NCBI GenBank assembly: GCA_020831805.1
Contig: JAFIFX010000001.1
Span: 248,001-312,000 of the forward strand
Reading direction: 5' to 3'
Length of the DNA: 64,000 bases
Source of the DNA: Planctomycetota bacterium
GTDB taxonomy: Bacteria > Planctomycetota > Phycisphaerae > Phycisphaerales > UBA1924
The translations under genes and the position numbers were made by a program. The notes beneath the pieces are model-generated. The model was not told the DNA's origin. It did no database searches and saw only the letters and a program-made list of their open reading frames with translations. This document shows positions 39,171 through 47,824 of the stretch, piece by piece; the first letter of the stretch is position 1; each line of letters opens with the position of its first letter.

Positions 39171-39302
39171 TGCGTTGATTGGACGGGTCCGGACGACCGG
39201 GTGGTGTGCGTGGAGCGGCTGGAGTTTGATGCCGACGGGTTAATTGTGGCGGTGCGGATCGGATTTGAGGGGGTGGCACGCACGCTTGTCACCAAGCCGT
39301 GA
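39171..39302 (+). pseudogene. Short orphan C-terminal fragment (glycoside-hydrolase-like?)
   Basis: Just after the M28 stop, in the same frame, an open stretch without start reads CVDWTGPDDRVVCVERLEFD then ADGLIVAVRIGFEGVA and TLVTKP-stop. A VCV..L.F..DG.I..V...F.GV pattern is reminiscent of the last strand of GH43-type glycosidases. Its TGA overlaps the GTG of the following gene. It looks like a C-terminal relic comparable to the galactokinase relic at 4190, but the family is a guess. Confidence 0.35.
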
Positions 39303-39304
39303 GC

Positions 39305-40615
39305 ATGCTTTTGCCCAAACTGAAACATTTTGATATCGCGACACCTCCCGTGCCCGACACCAAAGGCTTTGCGTGGGATCCTTTGGATGTGGTCGAAGGC
39401 GGCGGCGTGGTGGCCGTGTTTCGGATGTTTGATGTCGTGGGATGGGACATCAAAACCGGGCGGGTTCGGTGGCGGTTCCTGGAGGAAGGCCAGATGGCGC
39501 GGTGGGCGAGCCGGGGTAATCTTCCTCTTGCTCGACGGATGGGTTGCAAGCTTGAACCTGTTGTTCTACGCGGTCGGGTATGCAGAGAGGGGCTATTTGG
39601 TACCGATCTTTATGTGATCTCTGCGGATGGTGCGTCCGGTATCCGCAGACTCCGACTTGAGGATGGCGGAGTGTGCTGGACGGTGCCGTTGGAGGACATG
39701 CCAGTTCCGGCCGGAGGACTGCCGTTCCCGATCGGTGTTGATCCGGTCAATGAAACCTGCATGGTGAACATTGCAGGATTCGAAGGCACGCTCATCGTTT
39801 CGATGGTTTATTCCGGATCTACCGGCACGATGCTGACGCACCTGATCGGCCTGGATGCAGAGTCGGGGCGGATCGTGTGGGATCGGGCGATCGAGCATGA
39901 GCGGACGATCGTGGATCAGCACCATGATTTTTCCGGGCATTGGGTGCGGGAGGGGCAACTGGAGACCGTCAACCCGGCGGACGGGTCGGTCACCGTGACG
40001 GCGTTGGGGTTGCCGGGCGGTGTGCGGTGTGATCCGCCGCAGGTGGTGGAGGGGGATGTGTTTGTTCCGTGGTTCTGGAAGGGGAAGCGCGGGCTGGTCC
40101 GCGTGCGGGATCGGACGGTGATTGATCGTTGCCAGTGGCCTGACAAGGAGTGGCCCGGGCGGGTGGTGGCCGTGGGCGGGCGGCTGTATTGGAGCGGCAA
40201 CCGGATGCTGCGATCGCTTGAGCCGGGTGCGGCGTGGGAGTATAAGCCCGGCTCCTACGTGTATGGTGTCGAGGGTGTGCCCGGCGGGCCGCTGTGGGTG
40301 TTGTCCGACGGGGCCGGGGGTGCGCTCGATCGGTTGGATCCGCATTCTGGCGTGCTTGAATCACGCTTCCGTCCGCCCCGGCGGGGTGTCGGCTCGTACA
40401 TGCGGGTCGGTGAGAGCGGAGTGCTCGCGATCTCGGTACTGAAGACGCGGAGCGAGCGGTCGGGGGATCTGCTGTTGGTCGACATGTTGACCGGGGAAAC
40501 CGACTGGTTGGGACAGCCGGCGCTCCCCGCCACGCCGCGATGCAGGCGCGGTTATCTTTGGATTGATCACAAAGACGGGGTCCGGCTTGCGGCAATCGAT
40601 CTGGGCGGGGCTTGA
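39305..40615 (+). CDS. PQQ-like beta-propeller protein
   Basis: About 436 residues, no signal peptide. Repeating blade segments: VGWDIKTGRVRWRFLEEGQM, LIGLDAESGRIVWDRAIEHE, LDRLDPHSGVLESRFRPPRR and LLVDMLTGETDWLGQPALPA, each with the D..TG...W pattern of PQQ-like/WD propeller blades. Probably a seven-blade scaffold in the cytoplasm; no catalytic residues evident. Codon use includes more A/T than neighbours, and two ACGT sites occur at or near its end. Start is uncertain (GTG 39299 or ATG 39305). Confidence 0.7.
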   Translation: MLLPKLKHFDIATPPVPDTKGFAWDPLDVVEGGGVVAVFRMFDVVGWDIKTGRVRWRFLEEGQMARWASRGNLPLARRMGCKLEPVVLRGRVCREGLFGTDLYVISADGASGIRRLRLEDGGVCWTVPLEDMPVPAGGLPFPIGVDPVNETCMVNIAGFEGTLIVSMVYSGSTGTMLTHLIGLDAESGRIVWDRAIEHERTIVDQHHDFSGHWVREGQLETVNPADGSVTVTALGLPGGVRCDPPQVVEGDVFVPWFWKGKRGLVRVRDRTVIDRCQWPDKEWPGRVVAVGGRLYWSGNRMLRSLEPGAAWEYKPGSYVYGVEGVPGGPLWVLSDGAGGALDRLDPHSGVLESRFRPPRRGVGSYMRVGESGVLAISVLKTRSERSGDLLLVDMLTGETDWLGQPALPATPRCRRGYLWIDHKDGVRLAAIDLGGA

Positions 40616-40682
40616 ACACGTGAAGGTGGTTGTTGAGAAGGATCGTCGGGCCGCTGATTTCGTGTCGGGCGGGATGAAGAAC

Positions 40683-40720
40683 GCGGCCCGCACTTCTCCT
40701 CCCCAGGGAGTGCGGGCCGC
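40683..40720 (+). terminator. Strong hairpin after the propeller gene
   Basis: GCGGCCCGCACT (40683-40694) and AGTGCGGGCCGC (40709-40720), 12-bp perfect stem, 14-base loop, no T-run. It lies between convergent genes and could serve both. Confidence 0.5.
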
Positions 40721-40746
40721 GCCGCATGCCGCGTCTTTCGCACTGC

Positions 40747-40995
40747 TCAGATGACTTCGCCGCGAGCGAAAGCCCGGTCTTCGGCGGCCAGCCGGAGTTC
40801 GCGTTCGGCCTCGATCCAGTCGAGCAGTGGCGAGCCTGCACCACCGTTCCGTTCCTCGTAGAGTTCATAGGCCCGGCGTTCGATGTCTTGGTGTGAAGGC
40901 TCGTGCCGTCGGAAGGGTGCACGCTGCACTTTCATATCTTCACTCGGCGTGTCGTCAAGGACTCTGTCTCGCGTCTGTCGGGTGAACTGCTTCAT
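40747..40995 (-). CDS. DUF2934 domain protein
   Basis: 82 residues. IERRAYELYEERNGGAGSPL then DWIEAERELRLA is the DUF2934 core. Function unknown; it is found in many planctomycetes and proteobacteria, often near stress genes, which agrees with the ferritin-like DUF892 gene next to it upstream. Shine-Dalgarno AAAAGGAGAACGCC lies before the ATG. Confidence 0.88.
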   Translation of the reverse strand: MKQFTRQTRDRVLDDTPSEDMKVQRAPFRRHEPSHQDIERRAYELYEERNGGAGSPLLDWIEAERELRLAAEDRAFARGEVI

Positions 40996-41045
40996 GGCGT
41001 TCTCCTTTTGCCTGCCAGGAGTGAGGACGGGGATGGATGCGTTTC

Positions 41046-41579
41046 CTAGAGAAGATCAGCGGCGTATGCCTTTCTGTGCGCGGCCTTGAGGTTGATCGTT
41101 TCGGCGATCTCGGTGAGCCGGTGGTCGGTGTCTTTTTCCTCATCGAGCGTCTGGGCGAGCAGGTCGGCGGCCCGGTCATGGCCGAGCTGGCGGGCCCAGG
41201 CGCGGGCGCAGCCATAGCCGGCGATCTCCAGGTGCTCGAGCGTCTGGACGGCCGCGATGATGGCGGCGTCGTGGACATTGGGGTCGGACTCATCGGCCAT
41301 GGCCGCGGCGCACGCGTCCGCGGTCGCGATATACGCCCTGGGGTCTCCGAGCGACGGCCTGAGGCCGATGGATGCGAAGACATTCTCCAGGCGTCCGGCG
41401 TGGTCGGCGGTCTGCTTGGCGTGCTGGTGGAGTGCAGCGCGTAGCGTCGGTGACTTTGCGGCGAGCGCGAACTGCTCGAGGGTCTTCTCGCCGCGTCTTT
41501 CGGCGGCGTACAGGTTTTTGACCTGGTTTCGGAACAGTTCCTCGAGGTCGTGCATGGCGGGTTGTTTGTTGGCATTCAT
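41046..41579 (-). CDS. DUF892 ferritin-like protein (YciE/YciF family)
   Basis: 177 residues. DLEELFRNQVKNLYAAERRG, LHQHAKQTADHAGRLENVFA, TLEHLEIAGYGCARAWARQL and LLAQTLDEEKDTDHRLTEIA are the four helices with Glu/His residues of the DUF892 ferritin-like bundle. Members are linked to stress response; metal binding is expected but not shown. It is probably co-transcribed with the DUF2934 gene (50-base gap). Confidence 0.9.
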   Translation of the reverse strand: MNANKQPAMHDLEELFRNQVKNLYAAERRGEKTLEQFALAAKSPTLRAALHQHAKQTADHAGRLENVFASIGLRPSLGDPRAYIATADACAAAMADESDPNVHDAAIIAAVQTLEHLEIAGYGCARAWARQLGHDRAADLLAQTLDEEKDTDHRLTEIAETINLKAAHRKAYAADLL

Positions 41580-41844
41580 GTCGTGTTCCTGAGGATCCGC
41601 GATGCCGCGGAATGCTGGGGTGAAGCCGGAGCCCCCGATGGCTCGGGGGCGCCGGGCGCGATCGACTTCCGGGGATGCGGATCTCCGCGCCAGCGCCCCG
41701 CTCTCCCCAGCGGCGCGCGGCCCGGTCGGGTCCTGGCATAGCCCGATAGCCGTCTCGATGTGATGATGGTACCACAGAAACCGGATAATGATATCCGTAT
41801 TTTTCTCTAGCCCTGTTGTCGGCCTTCCCGGAGCCCCGATCAGG

Positions 41845-42540
41845 TCAGGCCTGGGCGGACGCGATGCCGTGGCGGATGGCGTATCGGGTCATCTGCGCGG
41901 CGTTGTGGAGGCCCAGTTTGCGCGTGATGTTCGTGCGGTGGGTTTCGATCGTTCTCGACGAGACCCCGAGACTGTCGGCGATTTGCTTGGTCCCCATGCC
42001 CTCGGCAACACGTTGCAGGACTTCGCGCTGCTTCGGCGTCAGGACCTCCGGCGACGGCGGGACGCAGACCGCTTTCGGCGCGGGACGGCCGGCGTGCTTG
42101 ACCTCGACAAGCCGGTCGACCAGTCGCGGGCAGAGGTAGGCGACGCCGTTGGAAACCGAGTCCAAGGCCCGCAGCAGTTCTCCGCCCGAACAGCTCGTGA
42201 GCATGCAGCCTCGGGCGCCGGCTTCGAACGACGCATTGGTGGCCCACGCCTCGGCATCGCCGGCGTAGACCACGACGACCGCCTTGGGCTGGTCCTGGAG
42301 CAGTTGCCGTGCGGCATCGACGCCGTTGAGGCCCGGGAGTTCGGCACGGATGAGCGTGATGTCCGGGCGGAGTTTGTTGTGCAATGCCATCGCATCCGGC
42401 CCGTCGGCGGCCTTGCCGACGACCTGGTATCTCCCGGACGCTTCGATCAGTGCGTGGAGCGCGTCGCTGTAGAGTTGATGGGGCTCGGCGATGAGAACGG
42501 TCTTGGGCTGGCGTGGCCCATGTGAGGCGGCTGGTTGCAT
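41845..42540 (-). CDS. NarL/FixJ-type regulator with degenerate receiver
   Basis: 231 residues from ATG 42540. The C-terminal HTH is classic LuxR type (LTPKQREVLQRVAEGMGTKQ; VSSRTIETHRTNITRKLGLH). The N-terminal domain has the receiver fold, but the phosphorylation site is gone: where the family has LLD..MPG, this protein reads ITLIRAELPGLNG, with Arg in place of the phospho-Asp. The usual Thr is replaced in VVVYAGD, and the conserved Lys is Thr in GCMLTSCSGGELL. So it is likely phosphorylation-independent, perhaps controlled by level or ligand. No cognate kinase is adjacent. It is divergent from a glycosyltransferase-like gene. Confidence 0.88.
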   Translation of the reverse strand: MQPAASHGPRQPKTVLIAEPHQLYSDALHALIEASGRYQVVGKAADGPDAMALHNKLRPDITLIRAELPGLNGVDAARQLLQDQPKAVVVVYAGDAEAWATNASFEAGARGCMLTSCSGGELLRALDSVSNGVAYLCPRLVDRLVEVKHAGRPAPKAVCVPPSPEVLTPKQREVLQRVAEGMGTKQIADSLGVSSRTIETHRTNITRKLGLHNAAQMTRYAIRHGIASAQA

Positions 42541-42712
42541 GCGGGCTTCTCCCCTCAACTCGGACGCTTCTTTGCAACTGTATTCGCTTTTAAGGCCGAT
42601 GCATAGGCTATATCTCTCAGACTTGCCACCATCCACCTGTTCAAGGGGGTATGCATATGCGGCACCGGTCGGGCGCTGGGGTTTTTCCGCCTGCACGGCC
42701 GATAGTGCCGGC

Positions 42713-43867
42713 ATGAGCGAGACCGTGTGGATCCAGGGGCGGTACGAGTCGGCGTATGGGCTGCTCGGGGTGATGGCGGCGGAGCTGGGGGCCGAGCTGT
42801 CGGCGGCGGGGCATGATGCGCGGGTGATCGACCTGGCGGTGGACCCGACGCCCGAGGACGGGGTGTTCGTGTTCTTCAACGCCCCGGTGAATCTGGACGC
42901 GTTCCCGGCGGGGTTGTGGGACGGGCGGGTGCGGGGGGTGCAGGTGTTCGTGGATCATCCGTTCGCGTTGCCGGACGCGGCGCTGGACGAGTGGGCGCAG
43001 CGGGGCGGGCTGGAGAACCTGCGGGTGTGCCTGCCGTGCGCGGACGATGTGCATCTGCTGCGGATGCGGTGGCCGGGGCTCAAGCACGCGTGGATGGGGC
43101 ACGGGATCCCGGCGTCGGCGTTGTGCGACGAGGCAGGCATCGGGCCGTCCGCGTGGGACGCGAAGGGCTTCGATGTGGTCGTCACGGGGTCGATCGCGCC
43201 GTCGGGCGAGGTAGACGCGGCGCTGGAGCGGATGAGCCCACCGGCGCGACGCATGGTGCAGGAGATCATCGCGTTGATGACGGCGGACCCGAAGCTGGGC
43301 TACCTGCAGGCGGTGGACCTGGTGATGGGCTCGCGCAGCGTGATCACGGGCGATTGGAAGACCGCGAGGGCGTTCTGGCGGGTGTGCGTCGCGGCGGTGA
43401 ACCGGACCCGGCGGCTGCGGGCGGTGGAAGCGTTGCAGGGGCTGCGTGTGGCAGTGTACGGCCCGGAGGTCTGGCGCGAGGCGTGCACCGGGACGATCGC
43501 CTACGCCGGCAAGGTTTCGTACGAGGACATCCCGGCGGCGTTCGGGCGCGGGCGGATCGGGCTGGGCTGGGGGCCGACGCAGTTCGTGCACAGCTACTCG
43601 GAGCGGATCATGCTGGCGATGGGGGCGGGGTGCGCGAGCGTCTCGGACGATCGGCTGCTCGTGCGGCGGGATTTCCCCGCGCTCTGCGGGCTGTACGACG
43701 CGGGGCGGCCGGACACGCTGCGGGCGGTGTGCGATCGGATGCTGGCCGACCCGGCGGCGTCGATCGGGATGACGCGGCGGGCGCGGGCGTGGGTGGGCGA
43801 ACGGTGTCTGTGGCGGCATCGGGCGGGGGCGCTGCTGGATCAGGCGGGCGTGCTCGCGGCGGTCTGA
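42713..43867 (+). CDS. Glycosyltransferase-like protein (CgeB/DUF3880 type)
   Basis: 384 residues from ATG 42713. The N-terminal half has GRYESAYGLLGVMAAELGAE, FVFFNAPVNLDAFPAG and VQVFVDHPFALPDAALDE. The C-terminal part (AGKVSYEDIPAAFGRGRIGL, SERIMLAMGAGCASVSDDRL, LCGLYDAGRPDTLRAVCDRM) matches the GT-B C-terminal domain as in CgeB-like glycosyltransferases, where the acceptor is often a surface or spore component. The donor is not evident. An open frame reaches further upstream but lacks homology. Confidence 0.72.
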   Translation: MSETVWIQGRYESAYGLLGVMAAELGAELSAAGHDARVIDLAVDPTPEDGVFVFFNAPVNLDAFPAGLWDGRVRGVQVFVDHPFALPDAALDEWAQRGGLENLRVCLPCADDVHLLRMRWPGLKHAWMGHGIPASALCDEAGIGPSAWDAKGFDVVVTGSIAPSGEVDAALERMSPPARRMVQEIIALMTADPKLGYLQAVDLVMGSRSVITGDWKTARAFWRVCVAAVNRTRRLRAVEALQGLRVAVYGPEVWREACTGTIAYAGKVSYEDIPAAFGRGRIGLGWGPTQFVHSYSERIMLAMGAGCASVSDDRLLVRRDFPALCGLYDAGRPDTLRAVCDRMLADPAASIGMTRRARAWVGERCLWRHRAGALLDQAGVLAAV

Positions 43868-43874
43868 CGGGCGA

Positions 43875-43903
43875 TTGACACCGGCGACAGCACCGGGAAT
43901 ATT
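43875..43903 (+). promoter_or_regulatory. Promoter for the cupin gene
   Basis: Consensus -35 TTGACA (43875-43880), 17-base spacer, then AATATT (43898-43903), about 42 bases before the ATG. Confidence 0.5.
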
Positions 43904-43944
43904 TGTGTTTCCGGCGGGCCGCCGGACACGCAAGGATCCACGCC

Positions 43945-44421
43945 ATGACCACTGAGACGACCACCATTCCGGCCGGGAATGTCCCGGCCTTGCAACCTGT
44001 TGCACGCGGGCCCGAGGACGGGCGGGTGATGAATGTGATGGGCCACATGGCCCGGCTGCTGCTGAGCCGCGAGGACACGGGCGGGGCGTTCTCGCTGTTC
44101 GACTACCGGTCGGAGGCGGGCTCGGGCGTGCCGCCGCATGTGCATCACAACGAGGACGAGGTGTGGCTGGTGCTCGAGGGCGCGCTGGAGGTGACGGTGG
44201 GCGGGGTGACGCACCGGCTGGAGCCGGGGGGGATGGCGTTCGGGCCGCGGGGGATCGAGCACGGGTTCCAGTGCGTAGGGGACACGCCGACGCGGTTCAT
44301 CCTGATCGCGTCGCCGGGCGGGTTCGAGCGGTTCTTCGCGGATGTGGATGACGCGGGGGGCGTGATGCCGGTGCCTCAGTTCGTCGAGATCGTGCGGCGA
44401 CATGGGATGACGATGGGGTGA
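43945..44421 (+). CDS. Cupin-domain protein
   Basis: 158 residues. The first cupin motif is GVPPHVHHNEDEVWLVLEGA (His, His, Glu ligands), the second GGMAFGPRGIEHGFQC (His). A C-terminal helix (PGGFERFFADVDDAGGVMPV, PQFVEIVRRHGM) is typical of single-domain quercetinase-like cupins. It is probably a metal-binding enzyme or sensor; the substrate is unknown. Preceded by a near-consensus promoter. It ends where a large inverted repeat begins. Confidence 0.88.
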   Translation: MTTETTTIPAGNVPALQPVARGPEDGRVMNVMGHMARLLLSREDTGGAFSLFDYRSEAGSGVPPHVHHNEDEVWLVLEGALEVTVGGVTHRLEPGGMAFGPRGIEHGFQCVGDTPTRFILIASPGGFERFFADVDDAGGVMPVPQFVEIVRRHGMTMG

Positions 44422-44428
44422 GGGGGGG

Positions 44429-44692
44429 AGGTACGCAGAGGTGCAGAGGTCACGCAGAGAGCGCAAAGACTTTGACAACGCGAAGATCGCGAAGGACGCG
44501 AAGCATGGATCAGGGGCCGAGATATAGCCCTTGCATCGCCCGGTCTGATCGTTCTGAATGAAGTTCGCCATCGGATACGATCGCCGAGAAACACTTCGCG
44601 TCCTTCGCGATCTTCGCGTTGAAATCTCTTTGCCTTCCTCCGCGCTCTCTGCGTGACCTCTGCACCTCTACGTACCGGTCTTCCGATCGGGG
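44429..44692. repeat. Large inverted-repeat element between cupin and aroA
   Basis: The arms run from both ends inward. Outer: GTACGCAGAGGTGCAGAGGT on the left and its near reverse complement ending ACCTCTGCACCTCTACGTAC on the right. Inner: ACGCGAAGATCGCGAAGGAC (from 44478) and its exact reverse complement about 110 bases later. Total about 265 bases with a short unique centre and no ORF. It lies between convergent genes and could fold into a very long hairpin. A sister element lies at 49267-49502. Confidence 0.85.
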
Positions 44693-46117
44693 CTAGACGA
44701 GGAACGCCTGGTGCCAGTGTTGCCAGTAGTTGGGGTAGGTCTTGGCGACGCATTGGGGGTCGTTGATGACGACGCTTGGCCGACGCAGTGACACCAGGGC
44801 GAGGGACATGGCCATGCGGTGGTCGTCGTAGGTGTCGAAGGCGACGGGGGACTCTGGGAAGTCGGCGGGGATGGGATCGATGGCCATGGCGTCGGGGTCG
44901 TTGTTGAGGTCGCCGGTGACGGTGGAGCCGACTTTGGCCAGTTCGGCGGCGATGGCGGCGATGCGGTCGGTTTCCTTCACGCGGAGGGTGCGCACGCCGC
45001 GGAGGATGGAGCGGCCGGCGGCGTGGGCGCCCACGACGCTCAGGGCGGGGCCGGCGTCGGGCATGTCCTTGAGATCGGCCATGACGGGGCGGAGGGTTTG
45101 GGGACCGATGACGGCGACGGCGTTGGCGTGTCGCTGGATGGTGCAGCCCATGGACTCGAGCACGGCCGGAAAATCGGCGTCGCCCTGGAGCGATTTGGCG
45201 GGGATGGCGTCGACGAAGATGCGCCGGTCCGGGCGGAGGGCGCCGGCGGCCCACCAGAAGCACGCGGCGGAGGCGTCGGGCTCGATGTCGGTGACGAATC
45301 TACGCAGCGAAGGCTCGACGCGGATGACGCGGAGGTCTTCGGAGGACTTTACACGCACGCCGAGCTGGTCGAGCTGGCCGATGGTCATACGGATGTAAGA
45401 GGCGGAAGTGATGTCGCCGGTGAGGCGGACGGTCAGGCCGCCGGGGAGGGCCGAGCCGACCAGGAGCAGGGCGGAGATGAACTGGCTGGACTGGGTGGTG
45501 GGGATTTCGACGGTGCGGCCCGCGGCCGACTCCCCCACTGCCGCCGCTGGCGGCGTGAGGCGGACGGGCGGGCAGCCGGGCGTGGCGAGGTACTCGGCTT
45601 TGACGCCCAGGCGTTCGAGGGTGGCGATGAGTTCGCCGATGGGGCGCTGCTGCATCCGGGCGTTGCCGGTGACGGTGATCGGGGCGGGGCTGGCCAGCAC
45701 GCTGGCGGCCAGGAAGCGGGTGGCGGTGCCGGCGTTGTTGAGGTCGATGGTCACGCCGTCGGCGGGGACCTTCCAGCGGCCGGCGACGCCGGTGATGCGG
45801 ACGGTGGTTCCTTCGACGGCGACCTTCGCGCCCAGTGTCTGGACGGCCGCGAGCATGCGCTGGGCGTCGTCGGCGTCGACCAGGGCCCCGGTCAGCGTGG
45901 ACTCGCCCTCGGCCAGGGCGGCAAGGAGGAGGGCGCGGTTGGTCAGGCTCTTCGAGCCCGGGGGGCGGAGGTGGACGGGGATGAGGACGGGGGCGCGCGG
46001 GACTGGGGGCAGTTCGAGCGCGTGGGGGAGGGCCGTCAGGGGTTGGGTGAGGTCGGGGGGCACGGGGCGATGGTATGGGTCTGATTCGACCGGTGGATCA
46101 TGGTACCCTTCGGGCAT
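44693..46117 (-). CDS. aroA: 3-phosphoshikimate 1-carboxyvinyltransferase (EPSP synthase)
   Basis: About 474 residues from ATG 46117; a GTG at 46063 (456 residues) would be nearer the usual length. RPPGSKSLTNRALLLAALAE, NNAGTATRFLAA, RMQQRPIGELIATLERLGVK, TTQSSQFISALLLV, VKETDRIAAIAAELAKVG and DTYDDHRMAMSLALVS cover the PEP and shikimate-3-phosphate sites in order. It makes EPSP in the chorismate pathway. The stop abuts the large inverted repeat. It is divergent from the HEAT gene, only tens of bases away. Confidence 0.95.
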   Translation of the reverse strand: MPEGYHDPPVESDPYHRPVPPDLTQPLTALPHALELPPVPRAPVLIPVHLRPPGSKSLTNRALLLAALAEGESTLTGALVDADDAQRMLAAVQTLGAKVAVEGTTVRITGVAGRWKVPADGVTIDLNNAGTATRFLAASVLASPAPITVTGNARMQQRPIGELIATLERLGVKAEYLATPGCPPVRLTPPAAAVGESAAGRTVEIPTTQSSQFISALLLVGSALPGGLTVRLTGDITSASYIRMTIGQLDQLGVRVKSSEDLRVIRVEPSLRRFVTDIEPDASAACFWWAAGALRPDRRIFVDAIPAKSLQGDADFPAVLESMGCTIQRHANAVAVIGPQTLRPVMADLKDMPDAGPALSVVGAHAAGRSILRGVRTLRVKETDRIAAIAAELAKVGSTVTGDLNNDPDAMAIDPIPADFPESPVAFDTYDDHRMAMSLALVSLRRPSVVINDPQCVAKTYPNYWQHWHQAFLV

Positions 46118-46154
46118 CCGAACCCGTCTCACCCAGTTCATTCGCAGGACCATA

Positions 46155-47723
46155 TTGCAAAGTTTGATCAACTATCTGAAACGACTGGTCCGGCCCGAAA
46201 CACCGTTGCCTCGGCCGCGTTACGGGCTTGATCAACCCGGGGGATTTGCGGATAACTTCGAGGCATTGCTCAGGCTGCGTGGGCCGGCCGCGGCCGAGTT
46301 TGCGTCGGAGATCGCGGCCACGATGCGGACCGTCGGACCGGATGATTGGATCCGTGTCGATCAGGACCTGAGATCGCCGTGGATCGCGCCGGCCGATGTT
46401 GCGAAACTGACGGCCAGGGATCCGGACGATGCCATCGAACTGCTGGGGCTCGCATCTTTCAGCGCGAGCGGGTACGCCAGGCAGGTAGCGTTGGAAGCCA
46501 TGCTCGGGATCGATCATCCCCGGTCGGTGCCGTACGCGTTGATCCGGCTGGGTGATTGGGTGCCGCAGGTTGCGGAGGTGGCGGTTCGGGTGCTTCGGGC
46601 GCGGATGGCGTCCGGCGACGGTACGAGCCTGATGGTCCATCGCGGCCTGATCGAGCGGCTCGATCGGGTCGGGCGGACGGATCTTGGATGGTTCCAGCAA
46701 GAGATCTATTCGTTCATGCGCTCTTCCAGCGGAAGGCAGGTGCTGGAAGCGGGCCTGTGCTCAGCCGACGCGGGCGAACGATCTTTCTGCTACCGGGTGC
46801 TGCAACCGGAGTTTGGGCATCGGCCGGAGTTGGTCGCACAAGCATCGCTGGACCCGAGCCCACACATCCGCCGGTGGCTGGCGGGGTGCATCGTCCGGCG
46901 CGAGGTTCATGCCACCCGCGAGACGCTGCTCACCCTGCTTTCAGATCAATCGACGATGGTGGCGCGGCTCGTCATCCGCTCTCTCGATGATGCATCATGT
47001 GCGCAGTACCGCCATGAACTGATCGCGCTGAGTTTCTCGGATGCACGGCCGGTTCGGCAGTCGGCACGGTACGCCGTACAGCGAGCGGGCCCGTTCGACT
47101 TCGCCGACGCTTGCCGACGAACGATCGAGGCTTCTGCGGCGGGTGAGATCTCCGCGGGCGTCGTCGGATGCCTGGCGGAGTCCGGGAATCAGCAGGATGT
47201 CGGGACCTTTGTCCGGCTCCTCAATCATGATTCGGGACGGGTCCGGTCCGAGGCCGCATCAGGGATCATGCGGCAGGGTGGGCCGGAGGCAGCGGCGCAG
47301 GTGGTTTGGTTGCTCGACGACCAGAGCGGACGGGTGCGGCGGGCGGTGGTTTCGGGCTTGGCGGCCGCGCCCGCCCACCTCTGGGTGGCACCGGCCCGCG
47401 GCATCCTGGCCTCGGGCTCGCCGAAGGGGCGCGTCGCGGCCTTGAAGGCTCTGTGCGGACGCGGCGGCTGGGACCCGCTGCCCGATCTGCTCGCGGCGAT
47501 CACGTCGGATGATCCCTATGTCCGCTTTCTGGGTTGGGACAATCTGGCGGCGTGGCAGAGGCGCTTCGGGGTGCGCGGCTGGATTCGTCCCACTCCGGAG
47601 TGCCGGGCGATACTCGAACCCGTCTGGCGGGCGGTCCGGAACCCGGAGGAGCCGCCCGACTGGTGGGATGGGTTGCGAGACATGGTTGATGCGGCATTGA
47701 ATACGGGCACCAACCCCGTGTGA
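46155..47723 (+). CDS. HEAT-repeat-like protein
   Basis: About 522 residues; the start is unclear, TTG 46155 after AGGA being the best candidate because no in-frame ATG is well placed. Regular helical pairs recur: ASFSASGYARQVALEAMLGI, LIRLGDWVPQVAEVAVRVLR, LTLLSDQSTMVARLVIRSLD, LLNHDSGRVRSEAASGIMRQ, WLLDDQSGRVRRAVVSGLAA. That is HEAT/PBS-lyase-like repeat architecture, usually a protein-binding scaffold. No catalytic motif. No signal peptide. Confidence 0.65.
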   Translation: MQSLINYLKRLVRPETPLPRPRYGLDQPGGFADNFEALLRLRGPAAAEFASEIAATMRTVGPDDWIRVDQDLRSPWIAPADVAKLTARDPDDAIELLGLASFSASGYARQVALEAMLGIDHPRSVPYALIRLGDWVPQVAEVAVRVLRARMASGDGTSLMVHRGLIERLDRVGRTDLGWFQQEIYSFMRSSSGRQVLEAGLCSADAGERSFCYRVLQPEFGHRPELVAQASLDPSPHIRRWLAGCIVRREVHATRETLLTLLSDQSTMVARLVIRSLDDASCAQYRHELIALSFSDARPVRQSARYAVQRAGPFDFADACRRTIEASAAGEISAGVVGCLAESGNQQDVGTFVRLLNHDSGRVRSEAASGIMRQGGPEAAAQVVWLLDDQSGRVRRAVVSGLAAAPAHLWVAPARGILASGSPKGRVAALKALCGRGGWDPLPDLLAAITSDDPYVRFLGWDNLAAWQRRFGVRGWIRPTPECRAILEPVWRAVRNPEEPPDWWDGLRDMVDAALNTGTNPV

Positions 47724-47824
47724 CCCGCGTAGGTTTGATGGTTGGATTTGTGCCTGCAATTGGAGGCTCAGCGAGGCACAGGAAGAATCCTGCGATTACA
47801 TCGCGGGCGTCACGAGGAGTACCT

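Noticed and set aside
45408..46154. Upstream extension of the HEAT gene across aroA
   Set aside because: It would overlap most of the aroA coding region antisense and encode Arg/Ala-rich noise.
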